Part shown: positions 7,722 to 15,296 of the stretch, in pieces | Layout: each line of letters opens with the position of its first letter | How positions within the stretch are numbered: the first letter of the stretch is position 1 | Assembly: GCA_005884685.1 (NCBI GenBank) | Contig: VBAH01000024.1 | Location: forward strand, 1 to 37,745 | Direction: 5' to 3' | Source of the DNA: Alphaproteobacteria bacterium | Lineage (GTDB): Bacteria > Pseudomonadota > Alphaproteobacteria > Rhizobiales > Xanthobacteraceae | DNA length: 37,745 nt | Made by a program: the position numbers and the translations under genes | Notes under the pieces: generated by a model | Told to the model about the DNA's origin: nothing | Database searches by the model: none | The model's input: the letters and a program-made list of their open reading frames with translations, nothing else

Positions 7722-9494
7722 GTGAGCGAGACAATCGCTGCCTTCGTTGAGGCGCATCGTTCCGGCACGTCACCCGAGGAGACTGTCGCCCACTGCTACC
7801 AGCGCATCCGTGCGCACAATGATCCGGCAATCTTCATCACGCTGCGCGATGAAGCCGAGGTGCGCGCCGAGGCGCTGGCGCTGGGGAATAGCTCGCTGCC
7901 GCTCTATGGCGTGCCTTTTGCCGTCAAGGACAACCTCGATGTTGCCGGAATGCCGACCACGGCCGCGTGTCCGGCCTTCGCGTATACCGCCAAGGCGGAT
8001 GCGACATGTATCAGACGGCTGCGCGCCGCGGGCGCGATCCCGATCGGAAAGACCAATCTCGATCAATTCGCGACCGGCCTTGTCGGGGTGCGCTCGCCCT
8101 ATGGCATCCCACGCAACGTGTTCGACGAAAAACTCACCCCCGGCGGTTCGAGCTCGGGCTCGGCGGTCGCGGTCGCGGCAGGGCTCGTGCCGTTTGCGCT
8201 CGGCACCGACACTGCGGGCTCCGGCCGCGTGCCGGCGGCCTTGGGTAACATCGTTGGCCTGAAGCCGAGCCTCGGCGCAGTGTCGAACGCGGGTGTGGTG
8301 CCGGCCTGCCGCACGCTCGATTGCGTGTCTGTGTTCGCGCTGACCGTCGACGACGCGTGGATGGCGTTCGCCGCGATGGCCGGTCCCGACATCGCGGATT
8401 CTTACACGGGCAATCGCCCCATCGGCATGCCCGGCGCAACACCGCCGGCGCTGCGCATCGGCGTGCCGATCAGGGGCCAGCGTATCTTCTTCGGCGATCA
8501 GGCCTCGGCTGCGGAGTTCGATGGCGCGATCGCGCGCTTCGGCAAGCTCGGCGCCACGATCGCCGAGATCGACATCGAGCCGTTGTACGAGACCGCGCGA
8601 CTCTTGTACGAAGGTCCATGGGTGGCGGAGCGCTATCTCGCGGTGCAGGAGCTGATCGCCTCATCGCCGGACGCGATGCACCCGGTCACACGCGAAATCA
8701 TTCTGGGCGGGACGCGTCCAACTGCGGCCGATGCCTTCGCGGCGTTCTACAAGCTCCAGGACTTGCGCCGCGTGCGCGACCATATCTACCGGAAGATCGA
8801 CGTACTGCTCGTTCCGACCATCCCGACCGTCTACACGGTCGAGCAGGTGCTGGCCGATCCGATCCAGCTCAACAGCCGGCTCGGCACTTATACCAACTTC
8901 GTCAACCTGCTCGATCTCGCTGGGCTTGCGATCCCGGCCGGCATGCGGCCCGACGGCATCCCGTTCGGCGTGACGCTGCTCGCACCGGGCGGACAGGATG
9001 CGCTGCTGGCCTCGCTCGGCCGCGTCGTTCACGCCGACACGCGCTTGCCGATGGGCGCGACGGGCAGGAGACAGCCACCACTTGCACCGCTCCCGGCCGC
9101 GCCGCAGGCCGGCGAGATCGCGCTCGCTGTCGTCGGCGCGCACCTCTCCGGCATGCCGCTCAACGGCGAACTGAAATCGCACGGCGCGCGCTTTCTTGAA
9201 GCGGCGCACACGGCGCCGGACTACCGCATGTTCGCGCTCGAGACGCAGCCGCCGAAGCCGGGGCTGCTGCGCGTGCCGGCCGGAGAGGGCGCCTCGGTCG
9301 CGGTCGAAATCTGGGCGCTGCCGGCGGCAGGGTTCGGCCGCTTCGTCGCCGCGATCCCGCCGCCGCTCGGCATCGGCACGCTGACGCTCGCAGACGGACG
9401 CGGCGTGAAAGGCTTTATCGTCGAGGCCAGCGCCACGCAGGGCGCGCGCGATATTTCCAGCTTCGGTGGCTGGCGGGCCTATGTGGCGTGCTAA
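7722..9494 (+). CDS. atzF: Allophanate hydrolase (amidase-signature domain plus C-terminal domain)
   Basis: A 590-residue enzyme predicted to convert allophanate to ammonia and carbon dioxide. Residues 1-445 or so form an amidase-signature domain with the catalytic triad K69 (PFAVKDN), cis-Ser S143 (GGSSSGS) and nucleophile S167 (DTAGSGR). The spacings of 74 and 24 residues equal those of AtzF from Pseudomonas sp. ADP as I recall them. Residues 470-590 or so match the small C-terminal domain special to allophanate hydrolases (AVVGAHLSGMPLN and ISSFGGWRAY). The GTG at 7722, preceded by GGAGGGGGG, is the likely start; TTG at 7707 is an alternative. It lies 75 nt behind the importer permease on the same strand. 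No urea carboxylase gene is nearby, so allophanate more likely comes from the AtzE/AtzH route encoded opposite. Confidence 0.92.
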   Translation: MSETIAAFVEAHRSGTSPEETVAHCYQRIRAHNDPAIFITLRDEAEVRAEALALGNSSLPLYGVPFAVKDNLDVAGMPTTAACPAFAYTAKADATCIRRLRAAGAIPIGKTNLDQFATGLVGVRSPYGIPRNVFDEKLTPGGSSSGSAVAVAAGLVPFALGTDTAGSGRVPAALGNIVGLKPSLGAVSNAGVVPACRTLDCVSVFALTVDDAWMAFAAMAGPDIADSYTGNRPIGMPGATPPALRIGVPIRGQRIFFGDQASAAEFDGAIARFGKLGATIAEIDIEPLYETARLLYEGPWVAERYLAVQELIASSPDAMHPVTREIILGGTRPTAADAFAAFYKLQDLRRVRDHIYRKIDVLLVPTIPTVYTVEQVLADPIQLNSRLGTYTNFVNLLDLAGLAIPAGMRPDGIPFGVTLLAPGGQDALLASLGRVVHADTRLPMGATGRRQPPLAPLPAAPQAGEIALAVVGAHLSGMPLNGELKSHGARFLEAAHTAPDYRMFALETQPPKPGLLRVPAGEGASVAVEIWALPAAGFGRFVAAIPPPLGIGTLTLADGRGVKGFIVEASATQGARDISSFGGWRAYVAC

Positions 9495-9502
9495 CCACCA
9501 CT

Positions 9503-9576
9503 CCGCTCATGCCCGCGAAAGCGGGCATCCAGTTCTGGGCCAAGCACTGGGTCCCCGCTTCCGCGGGGACGAGCGG
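9503..9576 (+). repeat. Family A double-palindrome repeat, left copy flanking atzH
   Basis: A 74-bp element. CCGCTCATGCCCGCGAAAGC opens a first hairpin (ATGCCCGC GAAA GCGGGCAT), and a second hairpin GTCCCCGC / GCGGGGAC follows and ends GAGCGG. The outer ends CCGCTC / GAGCGG are inverted. It ends one base before the atzH stop codon and is a near copy, in inverted orientation, of 9985-10058. Confidence 0.85.
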
Positions 9577-9577
9577 A

Positions 9578-9964
9578 TCACGATCGCTCGTCGATCAAGC
9601 TGACGTGCGCGGCGACCACGTGCCAGCCATCGTCAAATCGCACCCAGGTCTGCTGCTGCCGCCCGACTTTGCCCGGCACGGTCTCGCGCCGGAATAGCGT
9701 CGAGGCGACTGCGAAATCGCGGCCATAGGTGGTGATCACGGTGCGCGCGGTCGACCGCATCAGCCCGACCGGCGAACGGGCGGCGCGAAAGCCGGCGATT
9801 TCGTCGTGGCCGTAGAGGTTCTCCCCGATGCCGTAGCGGATCGTCTGCGGCGCAGCGCGGAAAATCGAATTGAGCGTTGCGATGTCGTTGGTCACCAGCG
9901 CCTTCTCGTAGCGCTCGAACGCCGCGCTCACCTCGGCAACAATCTCCGGCAGGTCGATCTCCAT
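9578..9964 (-). CDS. atzH: AtzH-like protein (DUF3225, SnoaL-like fold): 1,3-dicarboxyurea amidohydrolase
   Basis: A 128-residue single-domain protein of the SnoaL/NTF2-like superfamily (AtzH/HpxZ group). AtzH has been proposed to convert 1,3-dicarboxyurea, the AtzE product, to allophanate, the AtzF substrate, with Tyr22 and Arg46 needed for catalysis. Here Y19 (FERYEKAL) and R43 (TIRYGIGE) keep the same 24-residue spacing. The start at 9964 opens [12 protein letters not shown]; upstream codons show no family similarity and contain repeat sequence. The gene lies downstream of atzE on the same strand, but a family A repeat fills the 109-nt gap. Another inverted copy abuts its stop codon. Recognition rests on sequence pattern and neighbourhood together. 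Confidence 0.85.
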   Translation of the reverse strand: MEIDLPEIVAEVSAAFERYEKALVTNDIATLNSIFRAAPQTIRYGIGENLYGHDEIAGFRAARSPVGLMRSTARTVITTYGRDFAVASTLFRRETVPGKVGRQQQTWVRFDDGWHVVAAHVSLIDERS

Positions 9965-9984
9965 GTCGGTCTCCCAGATGTTGG

Positions 9985-10058
9985 CCGCTCGTCCCTGCGA
10001 AAGCGGAGACCCAGTGCTTGGCCCAGAGCTGGATGCCCGCTTTCGCGGGCATGAGCGG
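9985..10058 (-). repeat. Family A double-palindrome repeat, right copy flanking atzH
   Basis: Read on the minus strand it is almost identical to 9503-9576, including the spacer CTGGGCCAAGCACTGGGTC. It lies between the atzE stop and the atzH start, so atzH is enclosed by an inverted pair. Confidence 0.85.
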
Positions 10059-10073
10059 GAAAGTTCTATCATC

Positions 10074-11450
10074 TCAAATGGCGGGCCTGGGCGCGACGCA
10101 TACGCCCGCCTGCTCCAGCGCGTGCGCGATGCGCAACGCAATGTCCTCGCGCCAAGGCGCGGCAATGACTTGCACCGCGACGGGCATGGGCTTGAGCGGC
10201 ACCGGCACGGCGGCGACCGGCAGGCCGATGAACGAGATCGGCTGGGTGTAGATGCCGATGTTGGGCCGCACCGGCAGCGCGACGCCGTCGAGCACGAAAG
10301 TCTGCTGCCCGATCGCCGGCGCCGCGCAGGGCGTTGCGGGCGCGAGGATCGCGTCCACCGTCTCGAACAGCTTGAGCACCTCGCCGCGATACCGGCGGCG
10401 GAATTTCTGCGCAGCGATCACCAGCGGCGCCGGAATCATGGCGCCCGCGATCAGCCGGTCGCGCATCGCCGGATCGTAATCGGCTGCGCGCGTGCGCAGG
10501 CGCTGCAGATGCAGACTCGCGCCTTCGCTGGCCGTGATGACGTAGGCCGCGGCGCGGGCGCTCGCGGCATCCGGTATTTCGATCTCCGCGTCGACGCGCA
10601 GTGCCGCCGCGACGCGGTCCAGCGCGGCGCAGGCCTCCGGGAACGCGCCCTTGCGGAAATACCCGCCCGCAACCGCGATGCGCAAACCCGCGACGCCACG
10701 CGTCAGCACGGGCATGACCGGCTCGGCGGGACGATCGACGCACACCGGGTCCTCTGGATCGGGACCCTGCATCGCGTCGTAGGCGAGCGCGAGATCCCTT
10801 GTGCTGCGCGCCAGGGGCCCGAGATGATCGAGGCTCGCGACGAACGGAAACGAACGCGCGCGCGTCAGCCGCCCGTAGGTCGGCTTCAGGCCGAACAGCC
10901 CGCAGAATGACGCCGGCACGCGGATCGAGCCGTTGGTATCCGAGCCGAGCGAGAGCGGCACCAGCCCGCCCGCGACCGATCCGCCCGAGCCGCTCGACGA
11001 GCCGCCGGTCATGCGCGTCACATCGTGGGGATTGTGCGCATTGCCGTCGTGCACGTTCTCGCCGGTGAAGTCGTAGGCGTACTCGCCCATGTTGAGCGCG
11101 CCGATGAGCACGGCACCGGCCGCTTCGAGCCGCTCGATCAGCGGCTGGTCCTTTGTCGCAGGCGGCAGCTCGCGGTTGATCTTCGAGCCCGCGCGCGTCG
11201 ACAGGCCCTTCACGTCGAAAAGGTTCTTTACCGCGAACGGCACGCCGGCGAGCGGGCCTTTCTGGCGGGATTTGTCGATCGTCGCGGCGCGCGCGAGCGC
11301 GCGCTCGGCCAGCACGTCGGTGAATGCATTGAGCACCGGATCGCGCTCGCCGATCCGTGCCAGCGCATCCTGCGTCACTTGCACGGCCGAGACTTTGCCG
11401 CTCGTTACCGCCGCGGCAATCTCGGCCGCCGTTGCCCAGGAGGTATCCAT
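10074..11450 (-). CDS. atzE: AtzE-like amidase (1-carboxybiuret hydrolase catalytic subunit)
   Basis: A 458-residue amidase-signature enzyme with the Ser-Ser-Lys triad K75 ([10 protein letters not shown]), cis-Ser S151 ([10 protein letters not shown]) and nucleophile S175 ([12 protein letters not shown]). Known AtzE works with the small AtzG protein to remove ammonia from 1-carboxybiuret, giving 1,3-dicarboxyurea; related complexes resemble the GatCA pair. Identity as AtzE rather than a generic amidase is supported by the AtzG-like gene directly before it (one base between the atzG stop and this ATG) and by atzH after it. The ATG at 11450 is chosen because of this coupling and because the N-terminus ([15 protein letters not shown]) is typical. 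The broad amidase family means that a different amide substrate is possible. Confidence 0.88.
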   Translation of the reverse strand: MDTSWATAAEIAAAVTSGKVSAVQVTQDALARIGERDPVLNAFTDVLAERALARAATIDKSRQKGPLAGVPFAVKNLFDVKGLSTRAGSKINRELPPATKDQPLIERLEAAGAVLIGALNMGEYAYDFTGENVHDGNAHNPHDVTRMTGGSSSGSGGSVAGGLVPLSLGSDTNGSIRVPASFCGLFGLKPTYGRLTRARSFPFVASLDHLGPLARSTRDLALAYDAMQGPDPEDPVCVDRPAEPVMPVLTRGVAGLRIAVAGGYFRKGAFPEACAALDRVAAALRVDAEIEIPDAASARAAAYVITASEGASLHLQRLRTRAADYDPAMRDRLIAGAMIPAPLVIAAQKFRRRYRGEVLKLFETVDAILAPATPCAAPAIGQQTFVLDGVALPVRPNIGIYTQPISFIGLPVAAVPVPLKPMPVAVQVIAAPWREDIALRIAHALEQAGVCVAPRPAI

Positions 11451-11451
11451 C

Positions 11452-11631
11452 TCAGGCCCTGAACACCGGCGCGGGCTCGGCATCGTCCGGCAGCTCCTGC
11501 TCGCCGACCAGCGCGGCGAACCTGAAGGTGGCTTCGAGGTTGGCGCGCACCGCGGGCTTCCACTCGGGCTTGACGGTCAAGCCGAGCGCCTGCGCGGCGG
11601 CGTCGATGTAGGCGTCGAGATGGTCGGACAT
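11452..11631 (-). CDS. atzG: AtzG-like small subunit (DUF4089)
   Basis: A 59-residue protein, MSDHLDAYIDAAAQALGL onward, with the WKPAVRANLEATFRFAALV helix typical of AtzG/DUF4089 proteins. AtzG is a GatC-like partner that stabilises AtzE. The length is that expected. The start at 11631 is chosen over an upstream start at 11667 because the AtzG family begins with this short Asp/His-rich helix and AGGA lies 8 to 11 nt before it. The stop is separated from the atzE start by a single base, so the two subunits are probably made together. Confidence 0.85.
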   Translation of the reverse strand: MSDHLDAYIDAAAQALGLTVKPEWKPAVRANLEATFRFAALVGEQELPDDAEPAPVFRA

Positions 11632-11675
11632 CAGCGTATCCTGTCGGTGGTTCCAGCTACCAAGCAAGAACTATG

Positions 11676-12563
11676 CTACGGCCGCACCGCCGGCGTCTCG
11701 ACCGTCATGCCGCGCGCGCGCCACATCAGGAACAGCTCGAGATCGACATATTCGTCCGCACCGTAGGGGTAGGGTTCGGCGCGCATGCCGATCAGGCAGT
11801 TGCGCAGCCGCCGCTGCAGCGAGCCGAGGCTCTGCCATTCCAGGCGATAGAGCGGATAGCCGTTCGGATGGCCTTGCACGAGGGGCACGCCGGCGAGCTT
11901 CTGGCCCCAGTTGTCGTCGTGGCAGTTCTGGCAGGACAGATTGAGCTGGCCCTGGCGCATCGCATAGAGCCTGCGGCCGGATTCGATGAACGGCTTCGTC
12001 TTTTCGTCCGCCGCAACGTCGATCGGCATTCCACGCGACTGCCTGCCGATATAGGCGGTGAGCGCGAGCAGGTCGCGGCTCTCGTGCGCGAGCGGCGTGG
12101 CTTTCTGCTGTTCGGTGCGGCAGAGATTGATGCGCTGCTCGATGTCGATCGCGCGGCCCTGCGCCGACGAGAACGCCGGATAGCGCGCCGCGACGCCGCG
12201 CATCGAGGCGGCCGCATCACCGTGGCAGTCGGCGCAGGCCTTGTTGGCATCGCCCGCCTTGCGGCGCCACAGCGCCTCGCCGTCGAGCACCGAGAGCGTC
12301 GCGGGGTTCGACGTATCGTCGTCCTGCATCGCCTTGGTGGCGGGGCTCATCTGCTCGTAGCCGGAGCGGCGCTCTGCGAGCGGGATTTCGGCGCGGGCGA
12401 GAGAGGAGAGGAGGGCGACCAGCACGCAGGCCGTGATGCCCCGCGAAAGCGGGGCATCCAGTAGACGACGGCGGTGATTGTACGGCGCGCTCGCGAGGCC
12501 GGTGGTTACTGGGTCGCCCGCCTGCGCGGGCGACGACGCCGGTGCTTGATCACCCCACCTCAA
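11676..12563 (-). CDS. soxA: Sulfur oxidation c-type cytochrome SoxA (diheme)
   Basis: SoxA is the diheme subunit of SoxXA, which joins thiosulfate to the SoxY carrier in the periplasm. Counting from the TTG at 12563 (295 residues), heme site 1 is C110-x-x-C113-H114 with axial C148 (INLCRT). Heme site 2 is C211-x-x-C214-H215, with the persulfide-forming cysteine C256 (RNCLIGMRAEP). No in-frame ATG exists. TTG 12563 has AGAGG 6 nt upstream and overlaps the soxZ end. GTG 12425 would give 249 residues but lacks a ribosome-binding site and a charged signal-peptide start. Residues 9-20 and 35-43 are encoded by two dispersed repeats, so the original start appears to have been displaced. The mature part from about EIPLAERRSGYE is intact. 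Confidence 0.9.
   Translation of the reverse strand: MRWGDQAPASSPAQAGDPVTTGLASAPYNHRRRLLDAPLSRGITACVLVALLSSLARAEIPLAERRSGYEQMSPATKAMQDDDTSNPATLSVLDGEALWRRKAGDANKACADCHGDAAASMRGVAARYPAFSSAQGRAIDIEQRINLCRTEQQKATPLAHESRDLLALTAYIGRQSRGMPIDVAADEKTKPFIESGRRLYAMRQGQLNLSCQNCHDDNWGQKLAGVPLVQGHPNGYPLYRLEWQSLGSLQRRLRNCLIGMRAEPYPYGADEYVDLELFLMWRARGMTVETPAVRP
12435..12461. repeat. Family A single palindrome inside the soxA signal region
   Basis: GATGCCCCGC GAAA GCGGGGCATC is a perfect 10-bp stem, the core hairpin of family A. It is located inside the reading frame of the soxA signal peptide. Confidence 0.8.
12505..12538 (+). repeat. Family B palindromic repeat between soxZ and soxA
   Basis: GTTACTGGGTCGCCCGCCTG followed by CGCGGGCGACGACG. 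It shares the outline GTTTACTGGATCGCCCGCCT...GCGGGCGATGACG with the copies at 28294-28328 and 28660-28694. It lies within the extended soxA reading frame. Confidence 0.75.
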
Positions 12564-12873
12564 TCTTGACCTCTTCGGTCACCGCGAACCCGTTGTCGCC
12601 TTCCCAGGTGAAGGCGAGCGTGCCGCTCTCCGTTGCGGTCGTGTGGAACGTCATGAACGGGTTGGCGGCGATCGCCGGATAAAGCGTCGCGGCGAAAATC
12701 TCCTCGCCGTTGTACTTGCAGGAGAACGACGTGACGATGTCGCGCGGAATGTTCTCGCCGGTGTTGGAGTGGCGGTAGCCGGTTTCCATCACGTGCGAGA
12801 TCAGCGTCTTGATCTCGATCACGTCGCCGCGCCTGGCGCTCTTCGGCACATTGATCAGGGCGCGCGCGCTCAT
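12550..12873 (-). CDS. soxZ: Thiosulfate oxidation carrier subunit SoxZ
   Basis: A 107-residue SoxZ with the immunoglobulin-like fold that pairs with SoxY. Typical segments are RGDVIEIKTLISHVMETGYRH, the NIPRDIVTSFSCKYNGEEIF middle and the C-terminal EGDNGFAVTEEVKIEVG. SoxZ has no signal peptide and is co-exported with SoxY by the Tat system. The start ATG overlaps the soxY stop by 4 nt (ATGA), which indicates coupled translation and a 1:1 complex. Length and sequence fit the family well. Confidence 0.93.
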   Translation of the reverse strand: MSARALINVPKSARRGDVIEIKTLISHVMETGYRHSNTGENIPRDIVTSFSCKYNGEEIFAATLYPAIAANPFMTFHTTATESGTLAFTWEGDNGFAVTEEVKIEVG

Positions 12874-13331
12874 ATCAGGTCCTCGAGGCATGCCGCGAGC
12901 GTGACGATCACCTCCTGCGTGTCCGACCAATAGGAGCCGTCGGACATTTCGGCGACTGCCATCAGCTTCTGCGTGCCGGCGAGCCGTATCCGGGTCGAGA
13001 TCGCCGCCTTGCCGGCGCGCGGCGAGAGCTGGGCGCTGATCACGTTCGCCTGCGGATTCTTCTCGTTGAAGACGTGGATCGCCTTGACGTAGTTGTCCTT
13101 CGTCATCGGGCTGTCGACCGACACGGTCAGCGGAACGGTGTTGCCGTTCTCCACCAGCGGCGGCAGGTCGAGCGTCACCTTGCCCTTGCGGATCTCGGCT
13201 TCGCCGACCACACGCCGGATCGCGGTTTCCATCTGGCCGAGAGCATGGGCTTGCAGCGGCAATACGGCGCCGCACGCGACGGCACCGCCCGCCTTGAACA
13301 CCTCACGCCGCGTGATCGTTACCTTTAACAT
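12870..13331 (-). CDS. soxY: SoxY-type sulfur carrier protein with AACLE arm
   Basis: A 153-residue SoxY-family protein. The N-terminus carries a Tat signal (ITRREVFKAGGAVACGAVLP). The body shows SoxY features (VENGNTVPLTVSVDSPM, STRIRLAGTQKLMAVAEMSDGSYW). In classical SoxY the sulfur-carrying cysteine sits in a C-terminal GGCGG swinging arm; here the end is TLAACLEDLI, so the candidate carrier C148 is in an AACLE context and five residues from the end. This resembles the variant I know as the SoxY-related AACIE-arm type. The gene is followed by soxZ with a 4-nt overlap and preceded by a family A repeat separating it from soxX. The nature of the carried sulfur species is therefore less certain than for ordinary SoxY. 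Confidence 0.9.
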   Translation of the reverse strand: MLKVTITRREVFKAGGAVACGAVLPLQAHALGQMETAIRRVVGEAEIRKGKVTLDLPPLVENGNTVPLTVSVDSPMTKDNYVKAIHVFNEKNPQANVISAQLSPRAGKAAISTRIRLAGTQKLMAVAEMSDGSYWSDTQEVIVTLAACLEDLI

Positions 13332-13365
13332 GTCAGGCTAATCCAACGATGTTCGCGGCAAAACT

Positions 13366-13440
13366 CCGCTCATGCCCGCGAAAGCGGGCATCCAGTTCTT
13401 TCGCCTGGCTCTGGACCCCCGCTTTCGCGGGCATGAGCGG
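13366..13440 (+). repeat. Family A double-palindrome repeat between soxX and soxY
   Basis: CCGCTCATGCCCGCGAAAGC opens the first hairpin; the second (CCCGC TTTC GCGGG) ends in CATGAGCGG. It lies within the sox operon, splitting soxX from soxY, and probably affects mRNA stability or processing. Confidence 0.85.
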
Positions 13441-13464
13441 AAGCAGCAACTCTGTTCCCATTAT

Positions 13465-13905
13465 TCAGTCTTTCAACGTGACCAGATACGCCACCACGTC
13501 CTCGATCTGCTCCGCGGTCAGGATCGGCTTGCCGCGAAATCCCGCCGCCACCCGATTGAGACCATCGAGCCGATAATACGGCGGCATGATGGTCTCTCGG
13601 TTGAGGCGCGCCGCATCCACGATCCGCAGCCGCAACTGTCCTTCGGTCCAACGCGCACCGGCCCCTTTCAGGTCCGGCGCCATGGTGCCCTGGAACCGCT
13701 CCTGCGGATACGGCCCCGAATGGCACAACAGACACAAGCCGACCTGCCGGTTGGTGACGATCTTGAGGCCGCGTTCGGCGTCGCCCGGCGCGCCGGTGAG
13801 CGATGCGGGAATCGCGTCTCCGGTCACCGTGGTGGGCCGCAACTCCTGCGCCGGCGCGGCCGACGCGCCGAGCACGAGGCAGGCCGCTAGCGCGCAAGCT
13901 CTCAG
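13465..13905 (-). CDS. soxX: Sulfur oxidation c-type cytochrome SoxX, probable CTG start
   Basis: A 146-residue monoheme cytochrome, electron acceptor of the SoxXA complex. From the proposed start the protein has a signal peptide [20 protein letters not shown] (1-20), a heme site C58-x-x-C61-H62 (GLCLLCHSG), the SoxX segment [25 protein letters not shown] and a likely Met ligand M107 (TIMPPYY). No ATG, GTG or TTG stands in frame at a plausible place. CTG at 13905 overlaps the fccB stop as CTGA, in the same way as the common ATGA junction, and has AGGGGAGG 7 nt upstream. The only in-frame GTG (LVLGAS) would remove the signal peptide charge and core. So a CTG start is the best reading. Confidence 0.88.
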   Translation of the reverse strand: MRACALAACLVLGASAAPAQELRPTTVTGDAIPASLTGAPGDAERGLKIVTNRQVGLCLLCHSGPYPQERFQGTMAPDLKGAGARWTEGQLRLRIVDAARLNRETIMPPYYRLDGLNRVAAGFRGKPILTAEQIEDVVAYLVTLKD

Positions 13906-15170
13906 CCGAACACCTCCCCTGTGATCGTCTTGAACCAGCCTTCGGCAAACTGCGCTTCGAGCGCGCGGTTCTCGCGCGGCGCATCGATCGGGCTGACCCC
14001 GCCGGCGCCCTCGATGTCGGCGAGCACGCCATCCTTCGGCCGGTACACGCCCGCAACCGTGATGCCGTAATCCGGCGCGACCAGGCTGTAGCAGGTGTTG
14101 ATCAGCCGCGGCTCGGGCGCGGTCTTGCCGGCGAGCAGGTCGGCTACCGCTGCGGCGCAGACCTTGGCCTGCGCGTTCGCCGAGAACGCCGACTTCGGCA
14201 TCGCGCCCATGATCGCGGCATCGCCGATCACGTGGATGTTGGGCACGAGTTTCGACTCGAACGTCACCGGATCGACCGGGCACCAGCCCGAACGGTCCGC
14301 AACGCCGGCCGTCTGCGCGATCGCGGCCGCGCGCTGCGGCGGGATGACGTTCGCCACGTCGGCCTTGTGGTCCGCGAAATCGGTCTTCAATGTTTTAGTC
14401 GCCGCGTCGACCGCATTCACCTTGCCGCCCTTCGACAGCGCCACCCACTCGATGTGATCGGGATAAAGCGCCGCCCAGGCATTCTGGAACAGCCGCTGCT
14501 TGGAGAACGCATCCTTGGCGTCGAGGATGATCACCTTCGATTTCGGCTTTTTGGTTTTGAGGTAGTAGGCGATCAGGCTCGCGCGCTCGTAGGGGCCCGG
14601 CGGGCAGCGGAATGGATTGGCCGGCGCCACGATCACGACCGTGCCGCCGTCCGCCATCGCTTCGAGCTGGCGGCGCAATAGCAGCGTCTGCTCGCCGGCT
14701 TTCCAGGCGTGCGGCATGATGGCGGCGGCGCGTTCGTCGTAGCCGGGCAGGCCGTCCCAGCGCAGATCGACGCCGGGCGCCATCACGAGCCGGTCGTAGG
14801 CAAGCTTCGTGCCGCCGCTCAACGTCACCGTCTTCGCCTGCGCGTCGACGCCGGTTGCGGGCTGGAACGCAAGCGTGACGCCGGCGTCGCCGAGCTTCTC
14901 GTAGTTGAACTGCTGCGCGCGCAACGGGCGCAGCCCCGCGATCACGCCGTTGGAGAAGGGGCAGGCCGTGAACGTCGGGTTGGCCTCGATCAGCGTGACG
15001 GCGATCTTTGGGTCGGCCTGCTTCACGAAGCGTGCCGCCGAGGCGCCGGCAAAGCCGCCGCCGACGACCACGACTTTCGGCCCGGCACTCTGCGCGATCG
15101 CGGGCAGCGGCAACAGCGCCGCCGCGCTCGCGGTTTTGAGAAATTGCCGGCGGCTGGTGTGTGATTTCAT
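13902..15170 (-). CDS. fccB: Flavocytochrome c sulfide dehydrogenase flavoprotein (FccB / SoxF)
   Basis: A 422-residue periplasmic flavoprotein that oxidises sulfide and passes electrons to a c-type cytochrome. It has a Tat signal ([22 protein letters not shown]), the dinucleotide-binding GGGFAG (about 37-42), C70 (TACPFSNG), which matches the covalent FAD-linking cysteine of FccB, and C189 ([10 protein letters not shown]) and C360 (NTCYS), matching the redox-active cysteine pair. It ends with the FCSD flavin-binding C-terminal domain (about 350-422). The start at 15170 has GGAGAG 7 nt upstream. It overlaps soxX by 4 nt. A sulfide:quinone reductase reading is less likely because of the Tat signal and the cytochrome partners. 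Confidence 0.92.
   Translation of the reverse strand: MKSHTSRRQFLKTASAAALLPLPAIAQSAGPKVVVVGGGFAGASAARFVKQADPKIAVTLIEANPTFTACPFSNGVIAGLRPLRAQQFNYEKLGDAGVTLAFQPATGVDAQAKTVTLSGGTKLAYDRLVMAPGVDLRWDGLPGYDERAAAIMPHAWKAGEQTLLLRRQLEAMADGGTVVIVAPANPFRCPPGPYERASLIAYYLKTKKPKSKVIILDAKDAFSKQRLFQNAWAALYPDHIEWVALSKGGKVNAVDAATKTLKTDFADHKADVANVIPPQRAAAIAQTAGVADRSGWCPVDPVTFESKLVPNIHVIGDAAIMGAMPKSAFSANAQAKVCAAAVADLLAGKTAPEPRLINTCYSLVAPDYGITVAGVYRPKDGVLADIEGAGGVSPIDAPRENRALEAQFAEGWFKTITGEVFG
13913..13920 (-). promoter_or_regulatory. Shine-Dalgarno sequence of soxX
   Basis: AGGGGAGG lies inside the last codons of fccB, 7 nt before the proposed CTG start of soxX. It is the strongest ribosome-binding site in the sox cluster and is the main sequence support for the non-canonical start. 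Confidence 0.65.
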
Positions 15171-15186
15171 CACCGGTCTCTCCATT

Positions 15187-15220
15187 CCCTCCCCCGCTTG
15201 CGGGGGAGGGTAGGGAGGGG
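15187..15220. repeat. Family D hairpin upstream of fccB
   Basis: CCCTCCCCCGC TT GCGGGGGAGGG is a perfect 11-bp stem, followed by TAGGGAGGGGG. It lies between the cytochrome gene and fccB. Confidence 0.65.
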
Positions 15221-15236
15221 GTCTTCATGCGTCGAG

Positions 15237-15286
15237 CCCCTCCCGGCTCACTTCGTTCGCCGACCTCCCCCGCAAGCCGGGGAGGT
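15237..15286. repeat. Family D repeat, second copy
   Basis: CCCCTCCCGGCTCACTTCG continues to CCTCCCCCGCAAGCCGGGGA, like the 1447-1503 region, where a similar unit precedes the hairpin. With 15187-15220 it fills the cytochrome-fccB gap. Confidence 0.5.
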
Positions 15287-15296
15287 GAAACAAGAA

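Noticed and set aside
9503-10058. Repeats around atzH as a CRISPR array
   Set aside because: Only two inverted copies separated by a gene, each itself a double hairpin; no regular spacers and no cas genes.
13465-14283. A longer soxX reading frame extending far into fccB
   Set aside because: The upstream part is Arg-rich out-of-frame translation of fccB; the signal peptide and Shine-Dalgarno place the start at 13905.
13902-15170. The flavoprotein as sulfide:quinone oxidoreductase (Sqr)
   Set aside because: The Tat signal, FAD-linking-type Cys70, Cys189/Cys360 pair and cytochrome neighbours fit FccB/SoxF better.
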